Source of the DNA: JACCXG01 sp963717745
Lineage (GTDB): Bacteria > Acidobacteriota > Vicinamibacteria > Vicinamibacterales > 2-12-FULL-66-21
Length of the DNA stretch: 64,000 nucleotides
Reading direction: 5' to 3'
Assembly: GCA_963717745.1 (NCBI GenBank)
Contig: CAVQXJ010000024.1
Location: 310,001 to 374,000 of the forward strand
The notes below the pieces were generated by a model. The model searched no databases. It saw only the letters and a list, made by a program, of their open reading frames with translations, and had not been told where the DNA came from. This document shows positions 34,381-42,859 of the stretch, piece by piece (the stretch's first letter is position 1; each line of letters opens with the position of its first letter). Both the position numbers and the translations under genes were made by a program.

Positions 34381-34812
34381 GTGAACTGGCCCACCATTGC
34401 TCCGGATGATCCTGAAGGGCAAGAGCCTGTCCCGGGTTGGCTGCTGCTGTTCATGGTGACCGTGGCGGTGAATGTCGTCACTGGCCTGGTTTTCGGCCTG
34501 CTGCTCGTGCTCGCAGGGGAAGACTCGTTCGAACGCCTCTACGGATTGGTGATCGCGACCGTCGCGGCTTACGGCGCCTCCTGTTTGCGGCTCCTGAAGC
34601 GGCGCGAGCCGAGAGCGTTGAGGCACGCCAAGGGGCTGATGCTCGTCTGGATCGCCAGCGGCATCGTGGTCGCGGTGTCAACCGAAGCCGCGGGTCGCGA
34701 CAGTTCCGGCACGGGTCGTCTGGTTCTGTTCGCGCTCATCTGGCTGCCGTATTTGCACTATTCGAAGCCTGTCGCCAGGATCTACCGTGAGCACTCTGCG
34801 GGCGATCGGTGA
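34381..34812 (+). CDS. Hypothetical membrane protein
   Basis: The 143 residues from GTG 34381 include hydrophobic segments WLLLFMVTVAVNVVTGLVFGLLLVLAG, LYGLVIATVAAYGASCL, GLMLVWIASGIVVAVS and LVLFALIWLPYLHY, so about four helices. It resembles DUF2569-like four-helix proteins only in general shape. Function not assigned. Confidence 0.6.
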   Translation: MNWPTIAPDDPEGQEPVPGWLLLFMVTVAVNVVTGLVFGLLLVLAGEDSFERLYGLVIATVAAYGASCLRLLKRREPRALRHAKGLMLVWIASGIVVAVSTEAAGRDSSGTGRLVLFALIWLPYLHYSKPVARIYREHSAGDR

Positions 34813-34820
34813 CGGGTCCG

Positions 34821-35303
34821 CTAGGAAGACGGCGGCTTCAAGCCGAGCATGCGGAGATAGACGATCGCGTTGCCGTAATGCAGGTTCGAGTGGGTCAGGT
34901 TTCCCATGAGCCGATCGATTCGCGCCGCCGGTGAGGCATACGCGGCGGTGCAAGCCGCGGTCGCCCGCTTCAGCGCGGCCACCACCTTGGCTTTGTCGGT
35001 CCCGCCCTTTTCCACGGCATCGCTCCACTGGAGGTCCTTGGCCGCCTTGGCGCTGCCGCAGTACCAGTTCATGCCGTCGGCGGCGTGCGCCATCAGCTCG
35101 CCGAACGAGCGCACGGTGCCGACCGGCTTGTAGGTGTACTTCTCCGCCGGCACCAGCGCCGCGGATGCCGCCAGCCAGCCGCTCACTTCTTCGAAGCCGA
35201 ACTTCACGGCGGCGTTGGCTGGCGGCATCGCCGGCTCCTGGGCGCGTCCCTGGACGGCTGACGTCAGCGCACAACAGATCGAGAAGAGCAGGGTGATATG
35301 CAT
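34821..35303 (-). CDS. Secreted DinB-family protein
   Basis: The product has a signal peptide (MHITLLFSICCALTSAVQGRAQ) and a DinB four-helix domain with FGELMAHAADGMNWYCG and the C-terminal LMGNLTHSNLHYGNAIVYLRM. DinB/YfiT proteins often bind a metal through three histidines. Here His74 in the first helix and the HSNLHYG pair are candidates. Export is unusual but recurrent in Acidobacteriota. It is one of three DinB proteins in the window. Confidence 0.82.
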   Translation of the reverse strand: MHITLLFSICCALTSAVQGRAQEPAMPPANAAVKFGFEEVSGWLAASAALVPAEKYTYKPVGTVRSFGELMAHAADGMNWYCGSAKAAKDLQWSDAVEKGGTDKAKVVAALKRATAACTAAYASPAARIDRLMGNLTHSNLHYGNAIVYLRMLGLKPPSS

Positions 35304-35452
35304 GCGCAAATTCTATGGGACACCGCCGCACCGGATCGGCAATGTGGTGAACGGCGCCATACGTGACGCCAACGGCGCTGCAGAGGATCCCGAGAGGGAC
35401 CACCTCACGTCGGTCGCGGCGTCGGCAAGCGGGCGATGTATGCGATGCTGTG

Positions 35453-36244
35453 GTGCGAGAACCGGTGACATACGATCCAGATCTCTACGACGTCGTGACG
35501 CCGGCGACACTTCAGGGCGATGTGGAGTGGTATTGCCGCAAGGCGCAAGACAGCGGGGGGCCGGTGCTCGAGCTGGGCGCTGGAACCGGCCGTGTCACGC
35601 TGGCGGTCGCCCGTGCCGGCGTTCCCATTCACGCGCTCGAGGCCAGCGACGAGATGCTGGCCGCGCTCGAGCGCAAACGGCAGGCCTGCGCGGCGGACGT
35701 TCGCGATCGCATCAGCCTGGTCCGCGGCGATATGCGGAGCTTCGAACTTCCGGAGCGCTTCGCGCTGATCATCGCGCCGTTCCGCGCCTTTCTGCACAAT
35801 CTCACCGAAGAAGACCGGCTCGCGTGCCTCGCCCGTGTGCGCCACCATCTCCGTCCCGGTGGCCGCTTCGCGCTCAACTTGTTTCACCCATCGCTCGAAA
35901 TCATGGCGCGGCACACCGGGCCGCTCGAGGGCGTCTGGCGGTGGGCAGGGACCTATCAGCAGCCTGCCGGAGGATTTGTCGTCCGCTCGGAGGCCAACCG
36001 TTTCGACACGGTCCGGCAGGTCGTGCATTCCCAGCACCGATACGACCAGCACGACGCGCATGGCGTCCTGACGAAGACATTCCTCCATCGCCTCGAGCTC
36101 GCCTATCTGTATCCTCCGGATCTGCAGCGATTGCTCGCGGCGAGCGGTTTCATCGACATCCACATCTCGGGCGGGTTCGACGATCGTGCCTTCGCTCGCG
36201 ACACCGACGAGCTGGTGATCGAAGCAGCCGTCCCGAACGCGTAG
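35453..36244 (+). CDS. Class I SAM-dependent methyltransferase
   Basis: The product has about 263 residues. Motif I is PVLELGAGTGRVTLAVARAG, followed by HALEASDEMLAALERKR, RGDMRSFELPERFALIIAPFRAFLHN and HHLRPGGRFALNLF. This is the Methyltransf_25 type of small-molecule methyltransferase; the substrate is unknown. GTG 35453 (VREPVTYDPDLYD) or GTG 35465 are the likely starts, the longer frame upstream lacking homology. Confidence 0.85.
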   Translation: MREPVTYDPDLYDVVTPATLQGDVEWYCRKAQDSGGPVLELGAGTGRVTLAVARAGVPIHALEASDEMLAALERKRQACAADVRDRISLVRGDMRSFELPERFALIIAPFRAFLHNLTEEDRLACLARVRHHLRPGGRFALNLFHPSLEIMARHTGPLEGVWRWAGTYQQPAGGFVVRSEANRFDTVRQVVHSQHRYDQHDAHGVLTKTFLHRLELAYLYPPDLQRLLAASGFIDIHISGGFDDRAFARDTDELVIEAAVPNA

Positions 36245-36564
36245 CGCGACGGTCCGCTTCACGACTGGTCAGAGGTCGCCGACATGCGACGCTGCAGGTG
36301 CTCGGCGGCGGCGACTCGCTGGGCAAGCTGATGAGCGACTCGCGGAGCATCGGCGAGGACATTGCGAAGTTCCTGGCCCGGTGGGCCCGGGGGGAGAGCC
36401 TGGAGTAGCAACGCCGTTCCGCGTTCTATTCCTTACGCCGCTTCGTGCGTACCTCGCGCGCCGGTCGCCGGCCGTCACGGTCCCATTCAGTTCCTTCGTT
36501 CTCCAGGTGGTGGCAATTGCCAGCATCACATGAGCCTCCTCCAAGGGGCGGCCGTGTACCCGTG
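36245..36564 (+). other. Gap with a possible C-terminal gene remnant
   Basis: One frame at about 36290-36408 reads LQVLGGGDSLGKLMSDSRSIGEDIAKFLARWARGESLE and ends in TAG. It looks like the tail of a protein whose body is missing, but no homologue comes to mind. The rest of the gap shows nothing. Confidence 0.3.
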
Positions 36565-37089
36565 GTGCATAGGTGCATCGGACGACTGAGCAGGTCACAA
36601 GGGTCCAGGCTGCTGCTTTGTGCTGTCGGCGTAAGCCTTTCGTTGGGCGCGACTGGCTGCAACCAGGCGGGGTCCCCGCAGCCGCTGTCCGGAACGCTGC
36701 GGGGCCACCTGGAGGATGAGCGTTTCGAGATTGTCACCTCCATGTGGGGACTGCCGCACGGCGTCCGCGACGCGCTGCAGGAACTGTTCGGTGGCCCGTC
36801 GCTCGACATCGCCGAACCCGAAGCGGAGTTTCAGGCCACCGCCGCCGCTGCCAGTCCCAACCGGCCGAGCCGCCGGCTGATCGCGGCGGGGTGCTCGGCC
36901 GATCACTGCCTCGTCTACTACGAGCGGGGGGGCCGCGCTCACACGTGGCGCGTGGCCCTTTTTCGCTGGGCACCGGACGCGACTCGTTTCGAGTGGGGGG
37001 GTGCGGCGCCAGGAGGTCTGGCGGCAGTCGACGACGTTCGTCACGCCGTCCTGTCCGGGAAGATCGAGAGCCCGGACAGGTCCTGGTAA
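36565..37089 (+). CDS. Lipoprotein of unknown function, paralogue of the protein two genes downstream
   Basis: From GTG 36565 a basic N-terminus leads to SRLLLCAVGVSLSLGATGC, a lipoprotein signal with the cysteine at the lipobox. The roughly 130-residue domain that follows (DERFEIVTSMWGLPHGVRDALQELFG, PSLDIAEPEAEFQAT, AAGCSADHCLVYYERGG, TRFEWGGAAPGGLA) is repeated almost motif for motif at the C-terminus of the 38103-39116 protein. No named family recognised. Confidence 0.7.
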   Translation: MHRCIGRLSRSQGSRLLLCAVGVSLSLGATGCNQAGSPQPLSGTLRGHLEDERFEIVTSMWGLPHGVRDALQELFGGPSLDIAEPEAEFQATAAAASPNRPSRRLIAAGCSADHCLVYYERGGRAHTWRVALFRWAPDATRFEWGGAAPGGLAAVDDVRHAVLSGKIESPDRSW

Positions 37090-37159
37090 GTTTGCACAGC
37101 TCGACACGCCAGCAGCGGGACAGACGAGTAGAATCGGTAGCGTTGTCAGCGAGGTATGC

Positions 37160-37747
37160 ATGGCCTTCGATCCTCTTCCGGGTGAATCCCAGACCGCGAA
37201 CGCTTCCATTCCGAAGCCGCCACATCGATTCGCAGCCAGGGCGGACGCGATCGTCGACTGGTTCAAGACCCTGGCATCGGCGGCCGTCTACGCGACGCTG
37301 CTCCTGACGTTCGTGGGGCAGATCGCCCGGGTCGACGGCTTGAGCATGGAGCCCACGCTCGCCGACCACGATCGACTGGTCGTGAACAAGTGGATCTACC
37401 GCTTCAGCGAACCTCGTCCTGGCGACATCGTCATGCTGTACTACCCGATCAATCCGGAGAAGTCGTTCGTCAAGCGGGTCATTGCCCGTGAAGGTGATCA
37501 GGTGCGAATCACCAGCGGCAGGGTCTACGTCAACGGCGTGGCGCTCCTGGACGAGTTCGTACCGCCCGAGTACCGAAGCCACGAGGACTTCGGGCCAGAG
37601 ATCGTGCCGCAAGGCTACTACTTCGTGATGGGCGATCATCGCAACGGCAGCTCGGACAGCCGCCATTGGGGACCGGTACCGAAAAAGTACATTGTCGGAA
37701 AGATTCAACTGCGCTGGTGGCCGCCGAACAGTGCGAGGCTGTTCTGA
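37160..37747 (+). CDS. lepB: Signal peptidase I
   Basis: This 195-residue membrane protease removes signal peptides from exported proteins. One transmembrane helix (YATLLLTFVGQIARV) precedes the nucleophile Ser62 in GLSMEPTL and the general base Lys105 in SFVKRVIAREGDQV. GYYFVMGDHRNGSSDSRHWGPV is box E. ATG 37160 has GAGG upstream. It sits between two paralogous secreted proteins. Confidence 0.93.
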   Translation: MAFDPLPGESQTANASIPKPPHRFAARADAIVDWFKTLASAAVYATLLLTFVGQIARVDGLSMEPTLADHDRLVVNKWIYRFSEPRPGDIVMLYYPINPEKSFVKRVIAREGDQVRITSGRVYVNGVALLDEFVPPEYRSHEDFGPEIVPQGYYFVMGDHRNGSSDSRHWGPVPKKYIVGKIQLRWWPPNSARLF

Positions 37748-37805
37748 GCGCTCTGGTAGATTCCCACGCGGCACGTTCAGTCCCTTCGGAAATTGTGAGG
37801 TAGTG

Positions 37806-38096
37806 ATGATCATCAGACGAGTGGGACCTCTCTCGTTCGCGAAGCTGATGGGCGCACTCTACGTGCTCATGGGCCTGTTCTTCGGCGCTATCGTGAGCCT
37901 GATCTCGATCGTCGGCGGCGCGCTGATTCCTCGCGACGAGGCCGGCGGGATGACCGGGGCGCTGTTTGGCGTCGCAGCCATTGTCGTCCTGCCGATTTTC
38001 TATGGTGTGCTCGGTTTCGTCTTTTCGCTGATCGGCGCCGCCCTGTACAACGCGGTCGCGTCGGGCGTGGGAGGAATCGAACTCCACGTGCAGTGA
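37806..38096 (+). CDS. Small two-helix membrane protein
   Basis: The 96 residues read IIRRVGPLSFAKLMGALYVLMGLFFGAIVSLISIVGGAL, a short polar loop, then LFGVAAIVVLPIFYGVLGFVFSLIGAALYNAVASGVGGIELHV. The pattern matches DUF3566-like transmembrane proteins, with a conserved-looking SxAKLMG N-terminus. Function unknown. Confidence 0.75.
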   Translation: MIIRRVGPLSFAKLMGALYVLMGLFFGAIVSLISIVGGALIPRDEAGGMTGALFGVAAIVVLPIFYGVLGFVFSLIGAALYNAVASGVGGIELHVQ

Positions 38097-38102
38097 TCAT
38101 TC

Positions 38103-39116
38103 ATGACCAGGGTCGTTGTTCTTCTCCTCGCGTTGGTGGCGGCCGGCCAGAGAGCGGCCGCCCAAACCGGGCTCAGAGTCGGGATCGCCGCCGGGGACTC
38201 GTCAGAGTACTGCCTGGCCCTGCCCGGCCCGGCACTCGATACCGGGTCTCCGGTGACGCTGGTCACGGTCGTCGACCGGCAGCGGCTCTATCGCCTCATC
38301 ACAGTACGGACCGCGAGCGAGTGTCCGGTCATGACCCAGCGGGCCACCTCAGGGCCGTACCATCTGCTCGCAACGGAGACCGGATTTGAACTGCCGCCGC
38401 GGCCGGGGCTCGGCGTCGCGGTGCCGGGACGGCCTGCCGTGCGCGTCGTTGGAGGCGAGATCCGGCTGCGGCTCAGCGAGGGGATCCGGGAAGCGCGAAT
38501 CCGCAGTTGCACGTCCTCGGAGGGTCTGCACCTGACCCTGTGGTCAGGCGTCCCGCTGAGAACCAGACGGCTTTGGCATGCCTATTGGTATCTCGGGTAC
38601 GACGTTGAGCCGGACTGCCGGCCCGCCGATTATCAGGAAGGCAGCGAACGGGTCGGGGTGAGCCTCGGGATGGCGGTGGCTCCTGGTGACCAGGCAGCGT
38701 CCCCGCCAGCACTACCCGCCGCGCTGCGGGCCCATTTCAAGGATGAGCGTTTCGGGATTGTCACGTCCGTCAGAGGATTGCCGCTCGGCGTTCGTGAAGC
38801 GCTGCAGACGCTGTTCGGCAGTCCGTCGCTCGACATCGCCGAGCCTGGAGCAGCGTTTCAGGCCACCGACGTGATCGTCAACCCCAAGCTGCCGATCCGT
38901 CGGCTGGTCGCGGCGGGGTGCTCGACCGATCACTGTCTCGTCTACTACGAGCGCGGCGGCTACGCCCACACGTGGCATGCGACCCTGTTTCACTGGACGC
39001 CGGCCGAGACCCGTTTCGAGTGGGGCGGTACCGCGCCGGGTGGCCTGGCGGCCATCGGCGATGTTCGGAACGCGGCCCTGGCCGGAGAGATCAAGAGCCC
39101 CAGCAAGGTGTGGTAG
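38103..39116 (+). CDS. Secreted protein of unknown function with the duplicated domain
   Basis: The 337-residue product begins with a signal peptide (MTRVVVLLLALVAAGQRAAAQ). Residues about 30-200 are a beta-rich region I do not recognise. From about residue 205 it carries the same domain as the lipoprotein at 36565-37089 (DERFGIVTSVRGLPLGVREALQTLFG, PSLDIAEPGAAFQAT, GCSTDHCLVYYERGG, TRFEWGGTAPGGLA). Its TAG overlaps the GTG of the next gene. Confidence 0.75.
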   Translation: MTRVVVLLLALVAAGQRAAAQTGLRVGIAAGDSSEYCLALPGPALDTGSPVTLVTVVDRQRLYRLITVRTASECPVMTQRATSGPYHLLATETGFELPPRPGLGVAVPGRPAVRVVGGEIRLRLSEGIREARIRSCTSSEGLHLTLWSGVPLRTRRLWHAYWYLGYDVEPDCRPADYQEGSERVGVSLGMAVAPGDQAASPPALPAALRAHFKDERFGIVTSVRGLPLGVREALQTLFGSPSLDIAEPGAAFQATDVIVNPKLPIRRLVAAGCSTDHCLVYYERGGYAHTWHATLFHWTPAETRFEWGGTAPGGLAAIGDVRNAALAGEIKSPSKVW

Positions 39117-39634
39117 TGGTCACGAGAGCCGGACAAGTGTGTGTCCTTGGAAGTGCAGAACCCGGATCGCCGGCCTACGAGTTGGCTGGCGCCGCGGGTG
39201 AGCTCCTGGCGAGGCTTGGCATCACGGTGATCAGCGGCTGCGGAAGCCCGGCCACGCGAGTGGCTGCCGAGCGAGCGCTCGCCTCCGGCGGGCTGGTGGT
39301 CAGCATCGTGCCCTCGGACGACATCAATCTCGAGAATTGGCCCTGCAGCGTCCTCATCCCCTGCGGTATGGGTGACGCCCGCAACCTGCTGATGGCTCTC
39401 GCCGGCGATGCCTGTATCGTGATCGGTGGGCGGGCGGGAACCATCTCCGAAGTGTGCCTGGCCTGGCTGCATCGTCGTCCGCTCCTGCCGCTGGCCGGAT
39501 GCGGAGGGTGGTCCGATCAGCTCGAGCAGAATCCACCAGACGAACGCCGGAATTCCGAGATTCGGCCGTGGCGCTCGATTGAGGAGCTGGAGACGCGGCT
39601 CCAGGAACTTGGCCTTGCCGGTCGAGTCGCCTGA
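39116..39634 (+). CDS. LOG-like/SLOG-family Rossmann protein
   Basis: The 172 residues have VCVLGSAEPGSPAYELAGAAGELLARLG, a GCGSPATRVAAERALASGG segment, and the signature-like MALAGDACIVIGGRAGTISEVCLAW. These resemble the lysine-decarboxylase-like (LOG) and TIGR00725 families, which bind nucleotides. The exact ligand is not evident. GTG 39116 shares its G with the preceding stop codon, suggesting coupling. Confidence 0.72.
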   Translation: MVTRAGQVCVLGSAEPGSPAYELAGAAGELLARLGITVISGCGSPATRVAAERALASGGLVVSIVPSDDINLENWPCSVLIPCGMGDARNLLMALAGDACIVIGGRAGTISEVCLAWLHRRPLLPLAGCGGWSDQLEQNPPDERRNSEIRPWRSIEELETRLQELGLAGRVA

Positions 39635-39703
39635 CGCGGCGGGATTGCCTTCGATGTTCCGCACCCACCTTGTCCTGGCGTCATCCTGAGAGAAGATACG
39701 GGC

Positions 39704-40456
39704 ATGTCGATAGAGTCTCCAGCCGATCTGGCTGGCATGAGGGCCGTGTCGCAGGTGGTCCGTCTGACCCTCGACGCACTGGTCCGGCAGGTGCGGCCGG
39801 GCGTGGCCACCGGCGAGCTCGACGCTGCCGCGGCGAAGCTGATGGCCGCACACGGCGCGCGATCGGCGCCGGCGCTGGTCTACGGTTTTCCGGGCACCGT
39901 GCTGATCAGCATCAACGACGAAGTCGTGCACGGGATTCCCGGCGCGCGGGTGATTGCGGCCGGCGATCTGGTCAAGATTGACGTGACAGTCGAAAAGGAC
40001 GGCTACGTGGCGGACGCGGCTCGCACGGTCGTGGCCGAGCCGGGGTCGAGCCAGGCGTACGAACTGGCGGCCTGTGCGAGCGCGGCGTTTGGCGCGGGGC
40101 TGCACGTCGCGCGAGCCGGAGCAAAGGTCAACGAAATCGGCCGTGCGGTCGAGCGAGAGGTGCGGCGCCGCGGCTTCACCGTCGTCGCCGGACTCGCCGG
40201 GCACGGAGTGGGACGGACCATTCACGAGCCGCCGTCGGTGCCGAACGAGTACGACCGCTTTCAGCGTGACATCCTCACCGAAGGTCTGGTGATGACGATC
40301 GAGCCGATGATCAGCGCCGGCTCCGCGCGCGTGGTTCAGGATCGCGATGGATGGACGCTGCGAACCCGGGATGGCAGCCTGTCCGCCCATTACGAACACA
40401 CGATCCTGATCACCCGCGGCGCGCCAGTGGTGCTGACCGGTGAACTGCGCCAATGA
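39704..40456 (+). CDS. map: Methionine aminopeptidase type I
   Basis: This 250-residue enzyme removes the N-terminal methionine from new proteins. All five metal ligands can be placed: Asp93 (KIDVTV), Asp104 (YVADAART), His167 (AGHGVGRTIHEPP), Glu200 (TIEPM) and Glu231 (HYEHTIL). VYGFPGTVLISINDEVVHGIPG is typical. It is isolated from rpsM or secY, so it may be an additional copy. Confidence 0.95.
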   Translation: MSIESPADLAGMRAVSQVVRLTLDALVRQVRPGVATGELDAAAAKLMAAHGARSAPALVYGFPGTVLISINDEVVHGIPGARVIAAGDLVKIDVTVEKDGYVADAARTVVAEPGSSQAYELAACASAAFGAGLHVARAGAKVNEIGRAVEREVRRRGFTVVAGLAGHGVGRTIHEPPSVPNEYDRFQRDILTEGLVMTIEPMISAGSARVVQDRDGWTLRTRDGSLSAHYEHTILITRGAPVVLTGELRQ

Positions 40457-40499
40457 GAAGGCAGCGGATGCTCGAACGAGCCGTGCAGCCTATCCGACC

Positions 40500-41138
40500 A
40501 TGAACGAATGGCAGTCAGCCGGACACGCCGGCGCATATCTCGAGCGGGCCGACCAGGTGCCGCATCGATCGGCCGGCGAGGCTGCCTTGCTCGACGAGCT
40601 GCCGGGCGGGGCCGCGCGAGTGCTCGATCTGGGCTCTGGAGACGGCCGGCTGCTCGATCTCGTCCTGCGGGCCCGGCCGGCCGCCCGCGGTGTGGCGCTG
40701 GATTTCTCACCCCACATGCTGGACCGCCTGCGGGCGCGGTTCGGCGGATCGCCGAGGGTCGAGATCGTCCAGCACGATTTGAGCGAGCCGCTGCCGCCGC
40801 TGGGAACCTTCGACGTGGTAGTGTCGAGCTTTGCAATTCACCACCTGATTCACGAACGGAAGCGAGAGCTGTATTCGGAGATCTGGGAAACTCTCGACGA
40901 CGGCGGTGTGTTCTGTAACCTGGAGCACATCGCATCGGCCTCGGATTACGGCCACGCCCGGTTTCTCGAAGCGATGCGTATCGCACCGGAAGACGAGGAC
41001 CCCTCCAACAAACTCCTCGACGTCCAGACGCAGCTCGAGTGGTTGCGTGAGATCGGCTTCGCCGATGTCGACTGCTACTGGAAGTGGCGGGAGTTGGCGC
41101 TGCTGGTCGGTTGCAAGCGCCGCCCGACGCCAGCCTGA
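40500..41138 (+). CDS. Class I SAM-dependent methyltransferase
   Basis: The 212-residue product has motif I RVLDLGSGDGRLLDLVL, VALDFSPHMLDRLRARF, QHDLSEPLPPLGTFDVVVSSFAIHHL and LDDGGVFCNLEHI. This pattern is like UbiE- or TrmB-related small-molecule methyltransferases. Substrate unknown. ATG 40500 gives MNEWQSAGHAGAYLERAD, a common start for the family. Confidence 0.85.
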   Translation: MNEWQSAGHAGAYLERADQVPHRSAGEAALLDELPGGAARVLDLGSGDGRLLDLVLRARPAARGVALDFSPHMLDRLRARFGGSPRVEIVQHDLSEPLPPLGTFDVVVSSFAIHHLIHERKRELYSEIWETLDDGGVFCNLEHIASASDYGHARFLEAMRIAPEDEDPSNKLLDVQTQLEWLREIGFADVDCYWKWRELALLVGCKRRPTPA

Positions 41139-41204
41139 TGTGCCGGTGTCCGGACTCACCGGAACCCGTTGTGAGCACGGGGCGAAGGTGAAGATGCGCT
41201 GGCG

Positions 41205-41660
41205 ATGAACATGCTCCCGAAGCTCCTGGAACACGTGGCTTGGGCCGACTCGCAGGTCCAGGCTGAAATTGCGGGCATCGACGACGACCGAGCGGAGCGC
41301 ACCCAGGCGACTCGGCTCTACTCGCATGTGGCCGCTGCCGAACATGTCTGGCTCGCGCGCCTTGAAGGCCGGCTCCCGGTGCACCCGGTGTGGCCGGACC
41401 TGTCACTCGAGGAGGCCGCCGCGCTGGCGAAGGAGACGCTGGAAGGGTTGCGCGCCATCGCGAAGGCCGACGCCGACACGCTCGCGCGCGAGGTCGAGTA
41501 CCGAACCAGCGCCGGCCATACGTTCCGGAACACCGTTGCCGACATCCTCACGCATGTTGCGCTGCACGGGAGCTACCATCGTGGCCAGGTTGCGCTCCTC
41601 ACGCGGCAGGGCGGGGGGACGCCGGCCGCGACCGACTACATCCTGTTCGTACGGCCTTAG
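41205..41660 (+). CDS. DinB-family protein
   Basis: The 151-residue product begins MNMLPKLLEHVAWADSQVQAEI and has HVAAAEHVWLARLEGR and ILTHVALHGSYHRGQVALLTRQGG. Candidate metal ligands are His47 or His51 and the His-x3-His pair in HGSYHRGQ. Such proteins are often bacillithiol- or mycothiol-related transferases, but no substrate can be inferred. Confidence 0.87.
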   Translation: MNMLPKLLEHVAWADSQVQAEIAGIDDDRAERTQATRLYSHVAAAEHVWLARLEGRLPVHPVWPDLSLEEAAALAKETLEGLRAIAKADADTLAREVEYRTSAGHTFRNTVADILTHVALHGSYHRGQVALLTRQGGGTPAATDYILFVRP

Positions 41661-41770
41661 ACTGACGAGCTCGTGGTCGAAGCCGCCGTCCCCGAGGGCC
41701 TAGCCTCGCTACTTCACCGGCGCCCGGGGGCACCGGCTCCAATCGCCTGACGGAACCGGAGGCTTCGCGC

Positions 41771-42859
41771 ATGACACGAGAACGCCGTAGCGGAACGGAG
41801 GGGCACAGTCGCCACCACGCGGTCTGGGCAGTGCTGTGGGTCGCGACCCCGGGGCTGCTCGCATTTGCGGCTGGACCACAGAGCCCACCAGCGGCGTCGC
41901 CGGATCCGTCGAAGCACGAGGTCCGATACGTGACGGTCGATCAGGGCGTCACGCTCGAGGTGCTCGACTGGGGCGGGTCTGGACCGCCACTGATGCTGCT
42001 CGCGGGATCGGGCAACACCGCGCATGTGTTCGACGAGCTCGCGCCAAAGCTGCTGGACTGCTGCCACGTATATGCCGTGACCCGTCGCGGCTACGGCATG
42101 TCCAGCCGTCCACCGTCCGGCTACGACGACCAGCGGCTCGCAGACGACGTATTCCAGGCGATTGAGAAGGAGCGGATCGTTCGGCCGGTATTGGTTGGAC
42201 ACTCGATGGCCGGTGGCGAGTTGACGACGATCGGGCGCCAGCACTCAGACCGGATTTCCGGCCTGATCTATCTGGACGCGCTCGGCGATCTGGAGGACGA
42301 CCCGCCCGCAGACAAGGAATGGGCGGAGCTTCAGCAGAAGCTTCCGCCAGGGCTCCAGCCCGCAAAGACATGCGCGCCGGCGGACCGCAGCACGTTTGCG
42401 GCTTACCGGCTGTCGCTGGCCTGCGAATTGGGCTTTGCACTGCCCGAGCCCGAGTTGCGCCAGGGCTTCGAGTCAATCGATGGCCGTGTGGGAGCCTTCA
42501 AGACGCCCGGGTGGGTGAGCCGGGCGATCGGCCAGGCGCAGGTTTTCAGACGGGACTATTCCAGCATCCGGGTGCCGGTCCTGGCGCTGATGAATGGGGC
42601 GATGACCACCGAGGAGACCCTGAGCGGCACGGCCTACCGGCCGCAGACCGACGAAGAGCGTCTGGCGATCGATCGGTTCATGGCGAGAAGCCGGATCGTG
42701 TTCAGCCGCTGGACGGACAAGCTCAAACGCCATGTGCCCGACGCACGGGTCGTGTACTTTCCGAACGCTGGCCACTACGTCTTCATCACCCGCGAGCCTG
42801 ACATCTTGCGCGAGATTCATGGCTTTATGGCGGCTCTTGGCAAGAAGCCCCGCCAGTGA
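41771..42859 (+). CDS. Secreted or membrane-anchored alpha/beta hydrolase
   Basis: A hydrophobic N-terminal segment (AVWAVLWVATPGLLAFAAGP) suggests export or anchoring. The fold shows LDWGGSGPPLMLLAGSGNTAHVFDELAP, the nucleophile Ser145 in VGHSMAGGE and the catalytic His335 in NAGHYVF; the acid is probably in the LALMNGA region. Its 362 residues are normal. The gene overlaps the next, a flavin oxidase, by four bases, so the two are probably cotranslated. Confidence 0.85.
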   Translation: MTRERRSGTEGHSRHHAVWAVLWVATPGLLAFAAGPQSPPAASPDPSKHEVRYVTVDQGVTLEVLDWGGSGPPLMLLAGSGNTAHVFDELAPKLLDCCHVYAVTRRGYGMSSRPPSGYDDQRLADDVFQAIEKERIVRPVLVGHSMAGGELTTIGRQHSDRISGLIYLDALGDLEDDPPADKEWAELQQKLPPGLQPAKTCAPADRSTFAAYRLSLACELGFALPEPELRQGFESIDGRVGAFKTPGWVSRAIGQAQVFRRDYSSIRVPVLALMNGAMTTEETLSGTAYRPQTDEERLAIDRFMARSRIVFSRWTDKLKRHVPDARVVYFPNAGHYVFITREPDILREIHGFMAALGKKPRQ

